Under the pieces are notes generated by a model. It saw only the letters and a program-made list of their open reading frames with translations, made no database searches and was not told where the DNA came from. From NCBI RefSeq assembly GCF_004924335.1, contig NZ_CP024633.1, positions 1,798,001 to 1,862,000 of the forward strand: a stretch of 64,000 bases of DNA. Reading direction: 5' to 3'. How positions within the stretch are numbered: the stretch's first letter is position 1; every line of letters starts with the position of its first letter. The position numbers and the translations under genes are program-made. Source of the DNA: Mycobacteroides salmoniphilum (GTDB lineage Bacteria; Actinomycetota; Actinomycetes; Mycobacteriales; Mycobacteriaceae). Below are positions 20,401-29,587 of this stretch, in pieces.

Positions 20401-20862
20401 ATGCTGATCGTCGCATTGGTGCTGGCCGCTGTCGGTCTGGCGTCCCTGGTGGCCGCAGTGGTCACCAGTAATGAAGTTCTTGCCTTCGTGTGTATCGCCG
20501 CGGCCGCCATCGGCGTGGTTCTCATGATCGTCGACGCGATTCGAGACCGGCATGCCGGTGCGCTGGGTGCCGATGAGGAGTCCGACGCGGACACCGAGGG
20601 CGATGATGAGTCCGAGGCACAGGGTCCCGACGAGTCCGTCGCCGCTTCAGCCGATCATCCCGATGGTGACTCGGTAACCGATGTGGCGGAAGCTGATTCG
20701 ACCAAGACATCGGTGATCCCGGCGGTACGCGAGGGCTCGGCCCCCGCCGCTGTCAGCCTCAAGGAGGCCGCCACCGCGGCCCATGTCCATCCGTCTGCCG
20801 AAGAGACCTACGAGCAGTTCGATGTCGACGACGAAGACGAGGACGAGCCGCACCGGTCTTGA
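20401..20862 (+). CDS. Two-helix membrane protein with acidic tail (Rv2144c-like)
   Basis: A 153-residue protein with two hydrophobic helices in the first 45 residues, a short basic turn (DAIRDRHAG), and a long Asp/Glu/Ser-rich cytoplasmic tail ending in DDEDEDEPHRS. A protein of this form follows wag31 in M. tuberculosis (Rv2144c). The GTGATTCGCG before the ATG has only a weak ribosome site. No catalytic motif is visible. A structural or regulatory role next to Wag31 is only a contextual guess. Confidence 0.8.
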   Translation: MLIVALVLAAVGLASLVAAVVTSNEVLAFVCIAAAAIGVVLMIVDAIRDRHAGALGADEESDADTEGDDESEAQGPDESVAASADHPDGDSVTDVAEADSTKTSVIPAVREGSAPAAVSLKEAATAAHVHPSAEETYEQFDVDDEDEDEPHRS

Positions 20863-20878
20863 CGGGATTCCTCGCCAG

Positions 20879-21481
20879 ATGTCACGTAGCGCATTCATGA
20901 GTGTGGCCGCTGTTGCGGCGCTCGCCCTGTCGGCATGCCAGTCCGCCGAACCGGCCGCGGGCAGTCACCCGGCGGCCGTGGCCACCATCGTGCTGGTGAC
21001 GGCTCAGACGACCGTCCCCCCGCCGTCGACGCCCAGCACGCTCGGTGAGGAGCCTGACGGAGGCGCACTTTCGGCTCCAGTCAGCCCATTCGATACCTCG
21101 TCCTTGGCGGTCATCAGGCTGGACCCTCCGCTGCTGCGCGCTGTCCAGGATGCCGCCAATAGCGCGGCGGTCGACGGTGTCACACTTGTGATCACGTCGG
21201 GCTGGCGGTCGCGGGCTTTCCAGCAGCAGTTACTCGACGATGCCGTGCAGACGTACGGGAGCCTGGCGGTGGCCCGGCAGTGGGTGGCCACTCCCGACGA
21301 GTCGCAGCACGTCCAGGGCAAGGCCGTCGATATCGGCCCCGCGTCGGCCTACGACTGGATGCTGAGGCACAGTACACAATTCGGCCTGTGCCAGGTCTTC
21401 GCCAACGAGAAGTGGCATTACGAACTCACCGCGGATGCTGAAGGGCAATGCCCGGCGCTGCGTATCAACGCGGCGGGTTGA
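20879..21481 (+). CDS. VanY-type D,D-carboxypeptidase lipoprotein
   Basis: A 200-residue secreted protein with a lipobox (ALSAC, cysteine near residue 20) and a C-terminal VanY/D-alanyl-D-alanine carboxypeptidase domain. Zn-binding motifs are SQHVQGKAVDIGP (SxHxxGxAxD) and EKWHYEL (ExxWHxE), and the SGWRSRAFQQQLL motif precedes them. It probably trims peptidoglycan stems outside the membrane. I start at the ATG at 20879; an ATG at 20897 would also leave the lipobox intact. It sits directly after the two-helix protein. Confidence 0.85.
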   Translation: MSRSAFMSVAAVAALALSACQSAEPAAGSHPAAVATIVLVTAQTTVPPPSTPSTLGEEPDGGALSAPVSPFDTSSLAVIRLDPPLLRAVQDAANSAAVDGVTLVITSGWRSRAFQQQLLDDAVQTYGSLAVARQWVATPDESQHVQGKAVDIGPASAYDWMLRHSTQFGLCQVFANEKWHYELTADAEGQCPALRINAAG

Positions 21482-21575
21482 CCGGGGATAGCCTTGTCCT
21501 GACGCAAACAAAGCCAGGAACCGACACCATCGGCTGCGAAACGAATGCGAGCCTTCACTTCGCTCGCTTCAGTCG

Positions 21576-21664
21576 TGGTGTCCGAGGGGGGACTTGAACC
21601 CCCACGCCCGTTAATAGGGCACTAGCACCTCAAGCTAGCGCGTCTGCCATTCCGCCACTCGGAC
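21576..21664 (-). tRNA. tRNA-Leu (anticodon GAG)
   Basis: The minus strand folds as a class II tRNA with acceptor pair GTCCGAG/CTCGGAC, discriminator A and encoded CCA (plus-strand TGG at 21576-21578). The anticodon arm is CTAGC-TTGAGGT-GCTAG, giving anticodon GAG for CTC/CTT leucine codons. The long variable arm (TGCCCTATTAACGGGC) is typical of leucine tRNAs, and the T-arm GGGGGTTCAAGTCCCCC is canonical. Confidence 0.97.
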
Positions 21665-21826
21665 AATCATGCTGCGATCGGGCCATCAGGCCCGTTGGCT
21701 GCCGTCATAGGCTAGCGGAAACACTGTACCGAGCCCAAACCGGTTCCCGGCGCGTTGGCCGCAGTTGATACATGCGGATACCCGGCGGGCGGTGCACAGC
21801 GTCCGACGATGGTAGGAAAGGTAGTT

Positions 21827-23164
21827 GTGACTTCTGAGAATCCGGCGCCCGAGGACGAGGTCGTCGAACTGGTCAGCACGCTGATCCGCTTCGATACCTC
21901 CAACACCGGAGAGCTGGAAACCACCAAGGGCGAGGCCGAATGCGCCCGCTGGATCCAGCAGCAGCTGGAAGAGGTCGGGTACAGCTGTGAGTACGTCGAG
22001 GCAGGCGCGCCCGGACGCGGAAACCTGTTCGCACGCCTGGCCGGGGCCGACAGCGCGCGCGGCGCGCTGCTCGTGCATGGCCACCTGGACGTCGTTCCCG
22101 CCGAGGCCGCCGACTGGAGCGTGCACCCCTTCTCGGGGGCAGTGACCGACGGCTACGTGTGGGGCCGCGGCGCGGTCGACATGAAGGACATGGTCGGGAT
22201 GATGGTCGCGATCGCCCGGTGGTTCAAACAATCCGGGACGGTCCCCCCGCGCGATCTGGTCTGGGCATTTGTCTCGGACGAGGAGAACGGTGGCAAGTGG
22301 GGCTCTCAGTGGCTCGTCGACAACCGTCCCGACCTGTTCGAGGGTGTCATCGAGGCCATCGGCGAGGTGGGCGGTTTCTCGCTCACGGTGCCGCGCAAGG
22401 AGGGCGGCGAGCGGCGTCTGTATCTGCTGGAGACGGCCGAGAAGGGCATCGCGTGGATGAAGTTGACCGCCAAGGCGCGAGCCGGCCACGGCTCCATGGT
22501 GCATGAGGATAACGCCGTCACGGCGGTCGCCGAGGCTGTCGCCAAACTGGGCCGGCACCGGTTTCCGTTGGTGCTGACCGAAGCGGTGACTCAGTTCCTT
22601 GCCGCGGTCGCCGAGGAGACCGGCTACGACTTCGACCCGGACTCACCGGATCTGGAAGGTACGGTCGCCAAGTTGGGATCGATCGGCAAGATCGTCGGCG
22701 CGACCCTGCGCGATACCGCGAACCCCACCATGCTCAAGGCCGGGTACAAGGCCAATGTCATTCCGGCGACCGCCGAGGCCGTGATCGACTGCCGGGTGCT
22801 GCCGGGGCGGCTGGAGGCCTTCGAGCGTGAGGTCGACGAGATCATCGGCCCCGATGTCGAACGCGAATGGGTGCAGTTGCTCCCGGCCTACGAGACAACG
22901 TTCGACGGAGACCTTGTCGATGCGATGAACGCCGCGGTGCTGGAGTTCGATCCCGAGGCCCGCACCGTGCCGTACATGCTTTCCGGCGGCACCGATGCAA
23001 AGGCGTTCGCCCGGTTGGGCATTCGGTGCTTCGGCTTCGCGCCCTTGAAGCTGCCGCCCGAGCTCGACTTCGCCGCACTGTTCCATGGCGTGGACGAGCG
23101 CGTGCCGGTCGACGCATTGACGTTCGGTACCAAGGTTCTTCAGCACTTCCTGCTCAACCACTGA
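21827..23164 (+). CDS. M20-family metallopeptidase (Rv2141c-like)
   Basis: A 445-residue M20/M28-type zinc peptidase, probably a dipeptidase, carboxypeptidase or deacylase acting in the cytoplasm. Metal and catalytic motifs are LLVHGHLDVVP, WGRGAVDMKD, SDEENGG with the catalytic Glu, and HGVDERVP near the end. A dimerisation domain is inserted between them. Start choice is GTG 21827, preceded by AGGAAAGG at 21813-21820; the frame opens earlier at 21755 without a ribosome site. M. tuberculosis Rv2141c is similar in length and position; it has been called DapE2, but the substrate is unproven. Confidence 0.9.
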   Translation: MTSENPAPEDEVVELVSTLIRFDTSNTGELETTKGEAECARWIQQQLEEVGYSCEYVEAGAPGRGNLFARLAGADSARGALLVHGHLDVVPAEAADWSVHPFSGAVTDGYVWGRGAVDMKDMVGMMVAIARWFKQSGTVPPRDLVWAFVSDEENGGKWGSQWLVDNRPDLFEGVIEAIGEVGGFSLTVPRKEGGERRLYLLETAEKGIAWMKLTAKARAGHGSMVHEDNAVTAVAEAVAKLGRHRFPLVLTEAVTQFLAAVAEETGYDFDPDSPDLEGTVAKLGSIGKIVGATLRDTANPTMLKAGYKANVIPATAEAVIDCRVLPGRLEAFEREVDEIIGPDVEREWVQLLPAYETTFDGDLVDAMNAAVLEFDPEARTVPYMLSGGTDAKAFARLGIRCFGFAPLKLPPELDFAALFHGVDERVPVDALTFGTKVLQHFLLNH

Positions 23165-23191
23165 TCACACCCCGACTGAAAGGACGCCCAC

Positions 23192-23713
23192 ATGGCCTCT
23201 CCCTACGACTCCCTGCCGCAGTTGCCGACCTTCACCCTGACATCTGCCAGCGTCACCGATGGACAGCCGCTCGGCATTGAGCAGGTGAGCGGAATCATGG
23301 GTGCTGGGGGACAGGACGTCTCGCCCGAGCTGAGCTGGTCCGGATTCCCCGAGGAAACGCAGAGCTTCGCCGTCACGGTGTACGACCCCGACGCGCCTAC
23401 CGCGTCGGGCTTTTGGCACTGGGCGGTGGCGAACCTGCCCGCCACCACGACGCAGCTGCCCGCCGGCGTGGGCAACGGAAGCGACTTGCCGGGGGATGCG
23501 ATCACGCTGGCCAATGACGCGAGCCTCAAGCGGTACATCGGGGCTGCACCGCCGGCCGGTCACGGACCGCACCGGTATTACATCGCCGTGCACGCCGTGA
23601 GCGTGCCGAAGCTGGAGCTGCCGGAGAGCGCCACCCCGGCATACCTGGGCTTCAACTTGTTTGGGCATGCGATTGCCCGCGCCGTCATTCACGGCACCTA
23701 CGAGCAGCACTAG
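23192..23713 (+). CDS. YbhB/PEBP-family phosphatidylethanolamine-binding-like protein
   Basis: A 173-residue cytoplasmic protein of the PEBP/RKIP fold. Key ligand-pocket motifs are present: [20 protein letters not shown] (the DPDAP and HW elements) and [18 protein letters not shown] (the GxHRY element). The homologue in M. tuberculosis, Rv2140c, occupies the same place and has a known structure. AAAGGA lies 10 bases before the ATG. Biological role is not settled; some members bind lipids or modulate kinases. It converges on pyrD with a gap of 15 bases. Confidence 0.93.
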   Translation: MASPYDSLPQLPTFTLTSASVTDGQPLGIEQVSGIMGAGGQDVSPELSWSGFPEETQSFAVTVYDPDAPTASGFWHWAVANLPATTTQLPAGVGNGSDLPGDAITLANDASLKRYIGAAPPAGHGPHRYYIAVHAVSVPKLELPESATPAYLGFNLFGHAIARAVIHGTYEQH

Positions 23714-23728
23714 CTGCCTCGGGGTCGG

Positions 23729-24790
23729 CTAGGAGGCGGAGCCAACCGCCTCTTGCAGGCTGCTGAACCCGCCGTCACGTAGGTGTTGGGCGATACCGTC
23801 GTGAATCCGCTTGGCGTAGAAGCCGCCCCGGTAGATGAAACCGGTATAGCCCTGCAGCAGTGAGGCCCCGGCGGTGATCCGTGCCCAGGCGTCGTCGGCA
23901 TCCTCGATGCCGCCGACGCTGATGAGTACCAGGCGGTCTCCCACTCGCCGATGTAGCCGTCGCAGCACCTCGAGTGATCGGGTGGCCACCGGTGGACCGG
24001 AGATGCCCCCGGCGCCCAGGTCTTCGACATCGGGCGTCTTCAAGCCGGCGCGGCTGATGGTGGTGTTGGTGGCGACGATCCCGGCGAGGCCCAGTTCGGC
24101 TGCCAGATCTGCGATCTCGTCGATATCGGCATCGGAGAGATCCGGGGCGATCTTCACGAGCACCGGTGCGGTGGTCTCCTCGAGAACCGCGGAGAGGATC
24201 TTGCGCAGCTCGCCGATGGCTTGAAGGTCGCGTAGCCCAGGGGTGTTGGGGGAGCTCACATTCACCACCAGGAAGTCGGCGGCCAGCCCTACCAAGCGCG
24301 CGCTCACCCGGTAGTCGGAGGACGCGAACGCGGCCTCGACGATCTTCGACTTGCCGATGTTGGCGCCAATGGGCACCGTGGACTTTCGCGTCGCCAACCG
24401 GGGCGCGAGCGCTGCCGCGCCGTGGTTGTTGAAGCCCATCCGGTTGAGCAGGCCGCGGTCGGCCGAGAGCCGGAACAGTCGGGGCTTCGGGTTGCCGGGC
24501 TGCGCGATGGCGGTCACCGTGCCCACCTCGGCATAGCCGAACCCGAGCGGACCCCACACCTTGAGCCCCTCACCGTCCTTGTCGAATCCGGCGGCCAACC
24601 CCAGCGGGGCGGGGAAGCGCACCCCGAACACCTCGCTGGCCAGGATGGGATCGGTCGGGGCGCACAGTCGATTCATCAGCCACCGCGTCGGCGCTAAGGC
24701 GGCCGCGGCGCGCAGAGAAGCGAAGACCAGGGTGTGTGCACGTTCGGGCGGCACCACAAAAAACAGCCGCAGCAAGATGGCGTACAGCAT
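23729..24790 (-). CDS. pyrD: Dihydroorotate dehydrogenase (quinone), class 2
   Basis: The 353-residue membrane-associated flavoenzyme converts dihydroorotate to orotate in pyrimidine synthesis, passing electrons to menaquinone. Class 2 features are the N-terminal helical lid (residues 1-45), [20 protein letters not shown] substrate loop, [12 protein letters not shown] with the catalytic Ser, and [12 protein letters not shown]-phosphate binding is in [12 protein letters not shown] and [11 protein letters not shown] choose the ATG at 24790, which shares a base with the upstream stop (TGATG); the open frame continues to 24904 without family similarity. Confidence 0.95.
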   Translation of the reverse strand: MLYAILLRLFFVVPPERAHTLVFASLRAAAALAPTRWLMNRLCAPTDPILASEVFGVRFPAPLGLAAGFDKDGEGLKVWGPLGFGYAEVGTVTAIAQPGNPKPRLFRLSADRGLLNRMGFNNHGAAALAPRLATRKSTVPIGANIGKSKIVEAAFASSDYRVSARLVGLAADFLVVNVSSPNTPGLRDLQAIGELRKILSAVLEETTAPVLVKIAPDLSDADIDEIADLAAELGLAGIVATNTTISRAGLKTPDVEDLGAGGISGPPVATRSLEVLRRLHRRVGDRLVLISVGGIEDADDAWARITAGASLLQGYTGFIYRGGFYAKRIHDGIAQHLRDGGFSSLQEAVGSAS

Positions 24791-25050
24791 CAGATCACCG
24801 GGACGGTAAACGGCCCGCCAGCCAGGTTGCCGCGGAGTTTCTTGCGGCGCAATAAGACTCGACGGCTTCCGTCGGTATAGACCCGGACCCGGGTCAGCTC
24901 CCACCCGCCGAACTCGGCCTGAATCGAGAGTCGGAGCGATGCGGTGATCCTGGTGATTTCCGGAGGAAGTCGCAGTGGGTAGTAGTCGTACTCGTCATCG
25001 GGTTCGCTTTCCCAGCCCGACGGAAAGCTGCTGCGTGCGGCGCGGCTCAC
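24790..25050 (-). CDS. DUF5703-family small protein
   Basis: An 86-residue soluble protein. The core, [15 protein letters not shown] then [22 protein letters not shown], matches the actinobacterial DUF5703 family, a short beta-rich domain of unknown function. It is wedged between lppL-like and pyrD genes with overlapping start and stop codons on both sides (4 bases with the upstream gene, 1 with pyrD), so all three are likely one transcript. No catalytic residues are obvious. Confidence 0.8.
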   Translation of the reverse strand: MSRAARSSFPSGWESEPDDEYDYYPLRLPPEITRITASLRLSIQAEFGGWELTRVRVYTDGSRRVLLRRKKLRGNLAGGPFTVPVI

Positions 25051-26102
25051 CCGATACTCCTGATGTCGATCGCCTGTATTCCGTCGCCCGTACCGGATGC
25101 CACAAACAACGTGGATCCGTCGCTGACCAGTGAATTAGGTTGCCGCACAGTCGCGAATCGGGACCTTTCCTCGGGGATGCCGGTAGACAAATCGTAGCCA
25201 ATAACCGTGTTGGACGCCGTCTGCGACACCCAGGTGAGCTTGGTCGAGTACGCCAGCCCGTACGGGGCGGCGGGCACCGGGTATCGCTGCCGCAGGATGA
25301 GCGAGTCGGCCAGCCCGAATGCCAGCAGGGCGCCCCCGCGGGTATCGGCTACCAATAGGCGTCCCTTGTCGTCGGCAAGCATCGTGGTCGCCCCCTCGCC
25401 GGCTCGAAGGGCATGCGCGGTGCCGTCGCCGGCCTCGGTCAGGGTGGTCACCGAACTCTGCGCACGATCCAGAACGGCGACGGTATTACCCTGGTACGCA
25501 AGGGAATCAATGTGGGCGAAACCGTTTGCGCGGGCCGCGACCTGGTTCTGGGCGTCGAGAGTGAAGACGGTGCCGTCGGTGTTTCCCAGTACGACACGGC
25601 CGTCTGGGCGGCGGGTGACGGCTGAGAATTCGGTGTTTTCGTGGCCCGAGATATCGACCTTGTTCGCGCGCCCCGAGGCGATGTCGACGGTGAAGTAGCC
25701 GCCCGTGGTGGACAGGTACACCGTGCCGTGTCCATCGCCGACGGCCGCGGTCGCCGGCGAGGAGAGCGCGACAGTGTGACGTGGCACGTCGAGGTTGTCC
25801 CGCGTGAACAACGTCACTGTTCGGCCGTCATCGGTCAGAACTGACACCGTGTTGGTCGAGGTGTCGAACAACACTGCGCTGGACCGGCCGGTGAACCGGT
25901 GCACCGTTCCGGCCGGTGCCGTCGTCACCGGGGGTGACTGTGCGGCGGAAGCCGGCGTGATGACGGCTGGGTCGGCGGGGCTACCGGTATCACTGCCCGT
26001 TGAGCAGCCCGAAGCCACCGCGATGACGGCTGCTAGTGCGGCGATAGTGCCTCTTATACCGCGCACATCGCGGCCCGGTAAAGGATTCATCCCGTCCATC
26101 AT
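25047..26102 (-). CDS. lppL: LppL-like lipoprotein with beta-propeller repeats
   Basis: A 351-residue secreted lipoprotein. The lipobox is AVASGC, near residue 33, after a signal peptide starting with a basic region. A Thr/Pro/Ala-rich linker (about 40-65) precedes repeated segments (each about 40 residues with D-G-x-V/T strands) that suggest a seven-bladed beta-propeller of the YncE/SMP-30 type. Gene order lppL-pyrD agrees with M. tuberculosis Rv2138-Rv2139. Its ligand or partner is unknown. The exact start (ATG 26102 or the next ATG four codons in) is uncertain. Confidence 0.8.
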   Translation of the reverse strand: MMDGMNPLPGRDVRGIRGTIAALAAVIAVASGCSTGSDTGSPADPAVITPASAAQSPPVTTAPAGTVHRFTGRSSAVLFDTSTNTVSVLTDDGRTVTLFTRDNLDVPRHTVALSSPATAAVGDGHGTVYLSTTGGYFTVDIASGRANKVDISGHENTEFSAVTRRPDGRVVLGNTDGTVFTLDAQNQVAARANGFAHIDSLAYQGNTVAVLDRAQSSVTTLTEAGDGTAHALRAGEGATTMLADDKGRLLVADTRGGALLAFGLADSLILRQRYPVPAAPYGLAYSTKLTWVSQTASNTVIGYDLSTGIPEERSRFATVRQPNSLVSDGSTLFVASGTGDGIQAIDIRSIG

Positions 26103-26182
26103 CGCAATCGACCTGGAATTGCTGAGCAGGAGATGACTTTCTCGGCGCGTTCGGTGCTAGCAGTCGGTAGCTGGGGGCTATC

Positions 26183-26506
26183 GTGAGTGCCATGACGCTT
26201 GCCGACAGTCCGGTCTTCACCGTCGAGGTCCTCGTGACGGGCGTGCACGCGAATGGATTTGGTGAGGTGGGCGATGGTCGTAGCTTCGCTTTCCGCATCG
26301 AGGATTCGTTGCTGCGTGTCGAGATCTACCGAGCCTTCCTTACCGAGTTAGTTCCCGATGTCAGCGATGTGGTGGCCGTCGGAACCCGGCCGATCACCGA
26401 CATCGATGTCACCGACGAACGCAGCATTGTTGCCGCGGTGCGTGATCTGGTCACCGACGCGCAGCCGGTGAGCATCAGCCGCCTCGCCCGGCTGCTGGCC
26501 GGCTAG
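26183..26506 (+). CDS. Conserved hypothetical protein (Rv2137c-like position)
   Basis: A 107-residue soluble protein with no signal or membrane segment; a GTG at 26183 and an ATG at 26192 are alternative starts. It has alternating beta/alpha character and ends in [11 protein letters not shown]. It lies between lppL and uppP, where M. tuberculosis carries the conserved hypothetical Rv2137c. I do not recognise a functional motif. The divergent arrangement with lppL gives an 80-base shared promoter region. Confidence 0.65.
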   Translation: MSAMTLADSPVFTVEVLVTGVHANGFGEVGDGRSFAFRIEDSLLRVEIYRAFLTELVPDVSDVVAVGTRPITDIDVTDERSIVAAVRDLVTDAQPVSISRLARLLAG

Positions 26507-26541
26507 GGCAATCTGCCGACGCGTCCAGTACGGTCGCTGTC

Positions 26542-27393
26542 GTGGATTCGGCAGTGGCGGCAATGTCCTGGTTGCAAGTGATCGTGCTGGCGGTGGTCCA
26601 AGGACTTACCGAATTCCTGCCGATCTCGTCATCGGGCCATCTGGCCATCGTGTCGCGGGTGTTCTTCGATGAAGATGCGGGCGCGTCCTTTACCGCGGTC
26701 TCCCAGTTGGGCACCGAGGCGGCGGTTTTGCTCTACTTCGCCAAGGACATCTGGCGCATCCTTCGGGCGTGGTTCGGCGGGCTGTTCGTCAAGGCGCACA
26801 GAACTTTTGACTACTGGATGGGCTGGTACGTCATTGTTGGCACCATGCCCATCGGGTTGTTGGGCCTGGCCTTCAAAGATCAAATCCGTTCGGGTGCAAG
26901 AAATTTGTGGCTCATCTCGGCCTCGCTCATCGTGTTCGCACTGGTCATCGCCGCCGCCGAGTATTACGGGCGTCAGGTGCGCCACACCGAACAGCTCACC
27001 ATGAAAGACGCCGTGATCGTCGGCAGTGCACAGGCTTTGGCCCTGATTCCCGGTGTATCCCGGTCGGGTGCCACCATCAGCGCCGGCCTGTTCCTCGGAC
27101 TGGACCGGCCCGCCTCCGCCCGATTCGGATTTCTGCTGGCGATACCGGCGGTGCTGGCCTCGGGGCTGTTCTCCCTGCCCGATGCGTTCCACCCCGTGAC
27201 TGAGGGCATGAGTGCGACGGGTCCGCAGCTGCTGGTGGCCACCCTGATCGCCTTCGTCATCGGTTACGCGGCAGTCGCCTGGTTGCTCCGCTTCATCAGC
27301 AGCCACAGCATGTACTGGTTCGTCGGATACCGCGTGGTCCTGGGACTGACGGTGATGGGCCTGCTGGCCGCCGGGGTAGTGAGTGCGTCATGA
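26542..27393 (+). CDS. uppP: Undecaprenyl/decaprenyl-diphosphatase UppP (BacA)
   Basis: An eight-helix integral membrane phosphatase of 283 residues that recycles polyprenyl diphosphate to the monophosphate carrier used by MraY. The two catalytic signatures are [15 protein letters not shown] near residue 20 and [13 protein letters not shown] near residue 175, which supply the Glu, Ser and Arg of the active site. Overexpression of the family confers bacitracin tolerance. The GTG start at 26542 is chosen over the inner ATG because it leaves the first helix complete. It overlaps the next gene (ATGA). Confidence 0.95.
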   Translation: MDSAVAAMSWLQVIVLAVVQGLTEFLPISSSGHLAIVSRVFFDEDAGASFTAVSQLGTEAAVLLYFAKDIWRILRAWFGGLFVKAHRTFDYWMGWYVIVGTMPIGLLGLAFKDQIRSGARNLWLISASLIVFALVIAAAEYYGRQVRHTEQLTMKDAVIVGSAQALALIPGVSRSGATISAGLFLGLDRPASARFGFLLAIPAVLASGLFSLPDAFHPVTEGMSATGPQLLVATLIAFVIGYAAVAWLLRFISSHSMYWFVGYRVVLGLTVMGLLAAGVVSAS

Positions 27394-28082
27394 CGGTCGT
27401 CCTCTTGCGCCATGGGCGGTCCACCTCGAATGTCGCGCACACCCTGGCCGGCCGCAGCCCGGGTGTTGAGCTCGACGAGAAGGGACAAGTCCAGGCGCGT
27501 GGGGTCGTTGACCGTCTGGGCGCGGTGACGGTCCAGGCGATCGTCACGTCCCCGCTGCTGCGGTGCGAGCAGACCGTGGCGCCGTTGGCGGCGGAGTTGA
27601 ATCTGACGCCTGTCGTCGAGGACCGGCTCGCCGAGGTGGACTACGGGCAGTGGACTGGCCGCGCGATTGCCGAGTTGCTCACCGAACCCTTGTGGAAGGT
27701 CGTCCAGCAGCAGCCCAGTGCCGCACAGTTCCCGGGTGGTGAGGGGCTTGCGCAGGTCCAGGCACGGGCGGTGGCGGCGATCCGTGAGCACGACCGGCGG
27801 CTATCGGAGGAACATGGCGGTGACTGCGTCTGGGTGGCATGCACGCACGGAGATGTCATCAAGTCGGTACTGGCCGACGCGCTCGGCACGCACCTGGATG
27901 CGTTCCAGCGCATTGTCGCCGATCCGGCCTCGATGAGCGTGGTGCGCTACACCGAGCTGCGACCCTTTGTCATGCACATGAATCACACCGGCCCCGACCT
28001 GTCCAGTGCGCTGAGCGCCCGGCCGCCCGAGAAGCCCGCCGGGGCGGCTTCTGATGCCCCTGTGGGCGGCACAACCGATTAG
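27390..28082 (+). CDS. Histidine-phosphatase superfamily protein, MSMEG_4193 type
   Basis: A 230-residue member of the phosphoglycerate-mutase/acid-phosphatase superfamily. The catalytic RHG motif is [12 protein letters not shown] at the N-terminus, and the second catalytic His lies in [11 protein letters not shown]. It belongs to the actinobacterial MSMEG_4193 phosphomutase-like group rather than glycolytic GpmA. Its start overlaps the uppP stop. Two genes that follow (DUF3090 and SCO1664 family) are conserved neighbours of this family in actinobacteria, so the trio probably works in one pathway. The substrate is unknown. Confidence 0.85.
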   Translation: MTVVLLRHGRSTSNVAHTLAGRSPGVELDEKGQVQARGVVDRLGAVTVQAIVTSPLLRCEQTVAPLAAELNLTPVVEDRLAEVDYGQWTGRAIAELLTEPLWKVVQQQPSAAQFPGGEGLAQVQARAVAAIREHDRRLSEEHGGDCVWVACTHGDVIKSVLADALGTHLDAFQRIVADPASMSVVRYTELRPFVMHMNHTGPDLSSALSARPPEKPAGAASDAPVGGTTD

Positions 28083-28127
28083 ACCCTTCGCGCGAGGGGT
28101 TCATCGACCGGTAGTTTTGGAGACACC

Positions 28128-28718
28128 ATGCCCCGATCGATTCACGTATTCCGCAGCCCGGACCGTTTCGTCGCCGGAACGGTCGGGGAGCCGGGCAACC
28201 GTACGTTCTATCTGCAGGCCGTCCACGAGAGCCGGATCGTCAGCGTGATGCTGGAGAAGCAGCAGGTGTCTGTGCTGGCCGAGCGCATCGGAACGCTGCT
28301 GTCGGAGGTCCATCGCCGGTTCGGAACCGAGATCCCGCCCGAGCCCGAGGTTATCGAGGATCTCAGCCCGCTGGTGATGCCCGTCGACGCCGAGTTCCGG
28401 GTTGGAACCATGGGGCTCGGCTGGGACGCCGAGGCCAACTCGGTGGTTGTCGAACTCCTCGCGGTGAGCGAGCAGGAGTTCGATGCATCCGTGGTGCTCG
28501 ACGACTCCGAGGACGGCCCGGATGCCGTTCGCGTGTTCCTGTCTCTGGAGGCGGCCCGGCAGTTCGCAACACGCTCCACCCGGGTCGTTTCCGCGGGCCG
28601 TCCTCCCTGCCCGCTGTGCGAGGAGCCGCTCGATCCGGCTGGCCACATCTGCGTCCGCACCAACGGCTATCGCCGGGGGACGGTGCCCGGAGCGGCAGAT
28701 GATGACGCCGAGTCCTGA
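28128..28718 (+). CDS. DUF3090-family protein with zinc-ribbon-like C-terminus
   Basis: A 196-residue soluble protein. The N-terminal part, FRSPDRFVAGTVGEPGNRTFYLQA, is diagnostic of the DUF3090 family. The C-terminus has CPLCEEPLDPAGHIC, a C-x2-C...H-x-C arrangement that could bind zinc. It is the middle member of the conserved phosphomutase/DUF3090/SCO1664 trio. GGAGACACC lies upstream of the ATG. It overlaps the next gene by 20 bases. Function is not established. Confidence 0.85.
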   Translation: MPRSIHVFRSPDRFVAGTVGEPGNRTFYLQAVHESRIVSVMLEKQQVSVLAERIGTLLSEVHRRFGTEIPPEPEVIEDLSPLVMPVDAEFRVGTMGLGWDAEANSVVVELLAVSEQEFDASVVLDDSEDGPDAVRVFLSLEAARQFATRSTRVVSAGRPPCPLCEEPLDPAGHICVRTNGYRRGTVPGAADDDAES

Positions 28719-29517
28719 CGGCTCGGGCCCCGGCGGCAGTCCCGAGGATCACGCCGCCATCCGTGACGGTGAGCTTACGGTCATCGGTCGTATCCGATCC
28801 GCGAGCAATGCCACGTTTCTCTGCGAGGTCGAAAGTGGCCTGCATTGTGTCTACAAACCAGTACGGGGGGAGCGACCGCTCTGGGATTTCCCGGACGGCA
28901 CCTTGGCGGGGCGTGAGGTGGCAACCTACCTGATCTCGGCGGAACTGGGCTGGAATGTGGTGCCGTATACGGTATTTCGAGACGGTCCGGCGGGTGTTGG
29001 CATGGTGCAGCGTTGGATCCACGAGCCGGAGCTCGCCGAGGGCGCCCTCGACCTGGTCGATATCTGTCTGCCGCAGGCCGTGCCGCAGGATTACCTGCCG
29101 ATCCTGCGCGCTCTCGACGCCGACGGCGCGGAAATCGTGCTGGTTCACGCCGATGACGCCCTGCTGCGCCGGATGGCGGTGTTCGACACCCTGGTGAACA
29201 ACGCCGACCGCAAGGGTGGCCATATCCTGCGGGGCGCCGACGGCGTCTACGGCGTCGATCACGGGATATGCCTGCATGCCGAGGACAAGCTGCGAACCGT
29301 GCTGTGGGGATGGGCGGGCAAGCCCGTGGAGCCAGAATTGCTTGACGATGTGATGCGCCTCGGGGAGGCATTGCGGGGAGATTTGGGCGCCGCACTGTCG
29401 GTCCACATCACTACGGAGGAAGTGGCGGCTTTGCGTCAACGCGCTGCGATGACGCTGGATGAGCCGGTGATGCCGATCCCTGATCGCAACAGACCCGTAC
29501 CGTGGCCCGCCTTTTGA
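28699..29517 (+). CDS. SCO1664-family, PI3/PI4-kinase-like protein
   Basis: A 272-residue protein of the actinobacterial SCO1664 family, distantly similar to phosphatidylinositol kinases and HipA-like kinases. The conserved core includes VYKPVRGERPLWDFPDG (nucleotide lysine region), NNADRKGGHILRG (catalytic-loop-like Asp/Arg/Lys) and VDHGICLH (metal-loop-like Asp). The ATG at 28699 lies inside the end of DUF3090; the open frame goes back to 28483 only as an overlap with that gene. The residues are consistent with phosphotransfer, but activity is inferred. The substrate is unknown. Confidence 0.8.
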   Translation: MMTPSPDGSGPGGSPEDHAAIRDGELTVIGRIRSASNATFLCEVESGLHCVYKPVRGERPLWDFPDGTLAGREVATYLISAELGWNVVPYTVFRDGPAGVGMVQRWIHEPELAEGALDLVDICLPQAVPQDYLPILRALDADGAEIVLVHADDALLRRMAVFDTLVNNADRKGGHILRGADGVYGVDHGICLHAEDKLRTVLWGWAGKPVEPELLDDVMRLGEALRGDLGAALSVHITTEEVAALRQRAAMTLDEPVMPIPDRNRPVPWPAF

Positions 29518-29587
29518 TGGGTGATCGTCTAGCCTGGTCGGCACAGCGTGATATTCCGGGTGGGGACGGGCACGAGGGGGTGCTGAG

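Noticed and set aside
23733..23752. GAGGCGG/CCGCCTC hairpin at the PEBP-pyrD junction as terminator
   Set aside because: The 7-bp stem lies within the pyrD coding end and has no U-tract; it is too weak to call from sequence.
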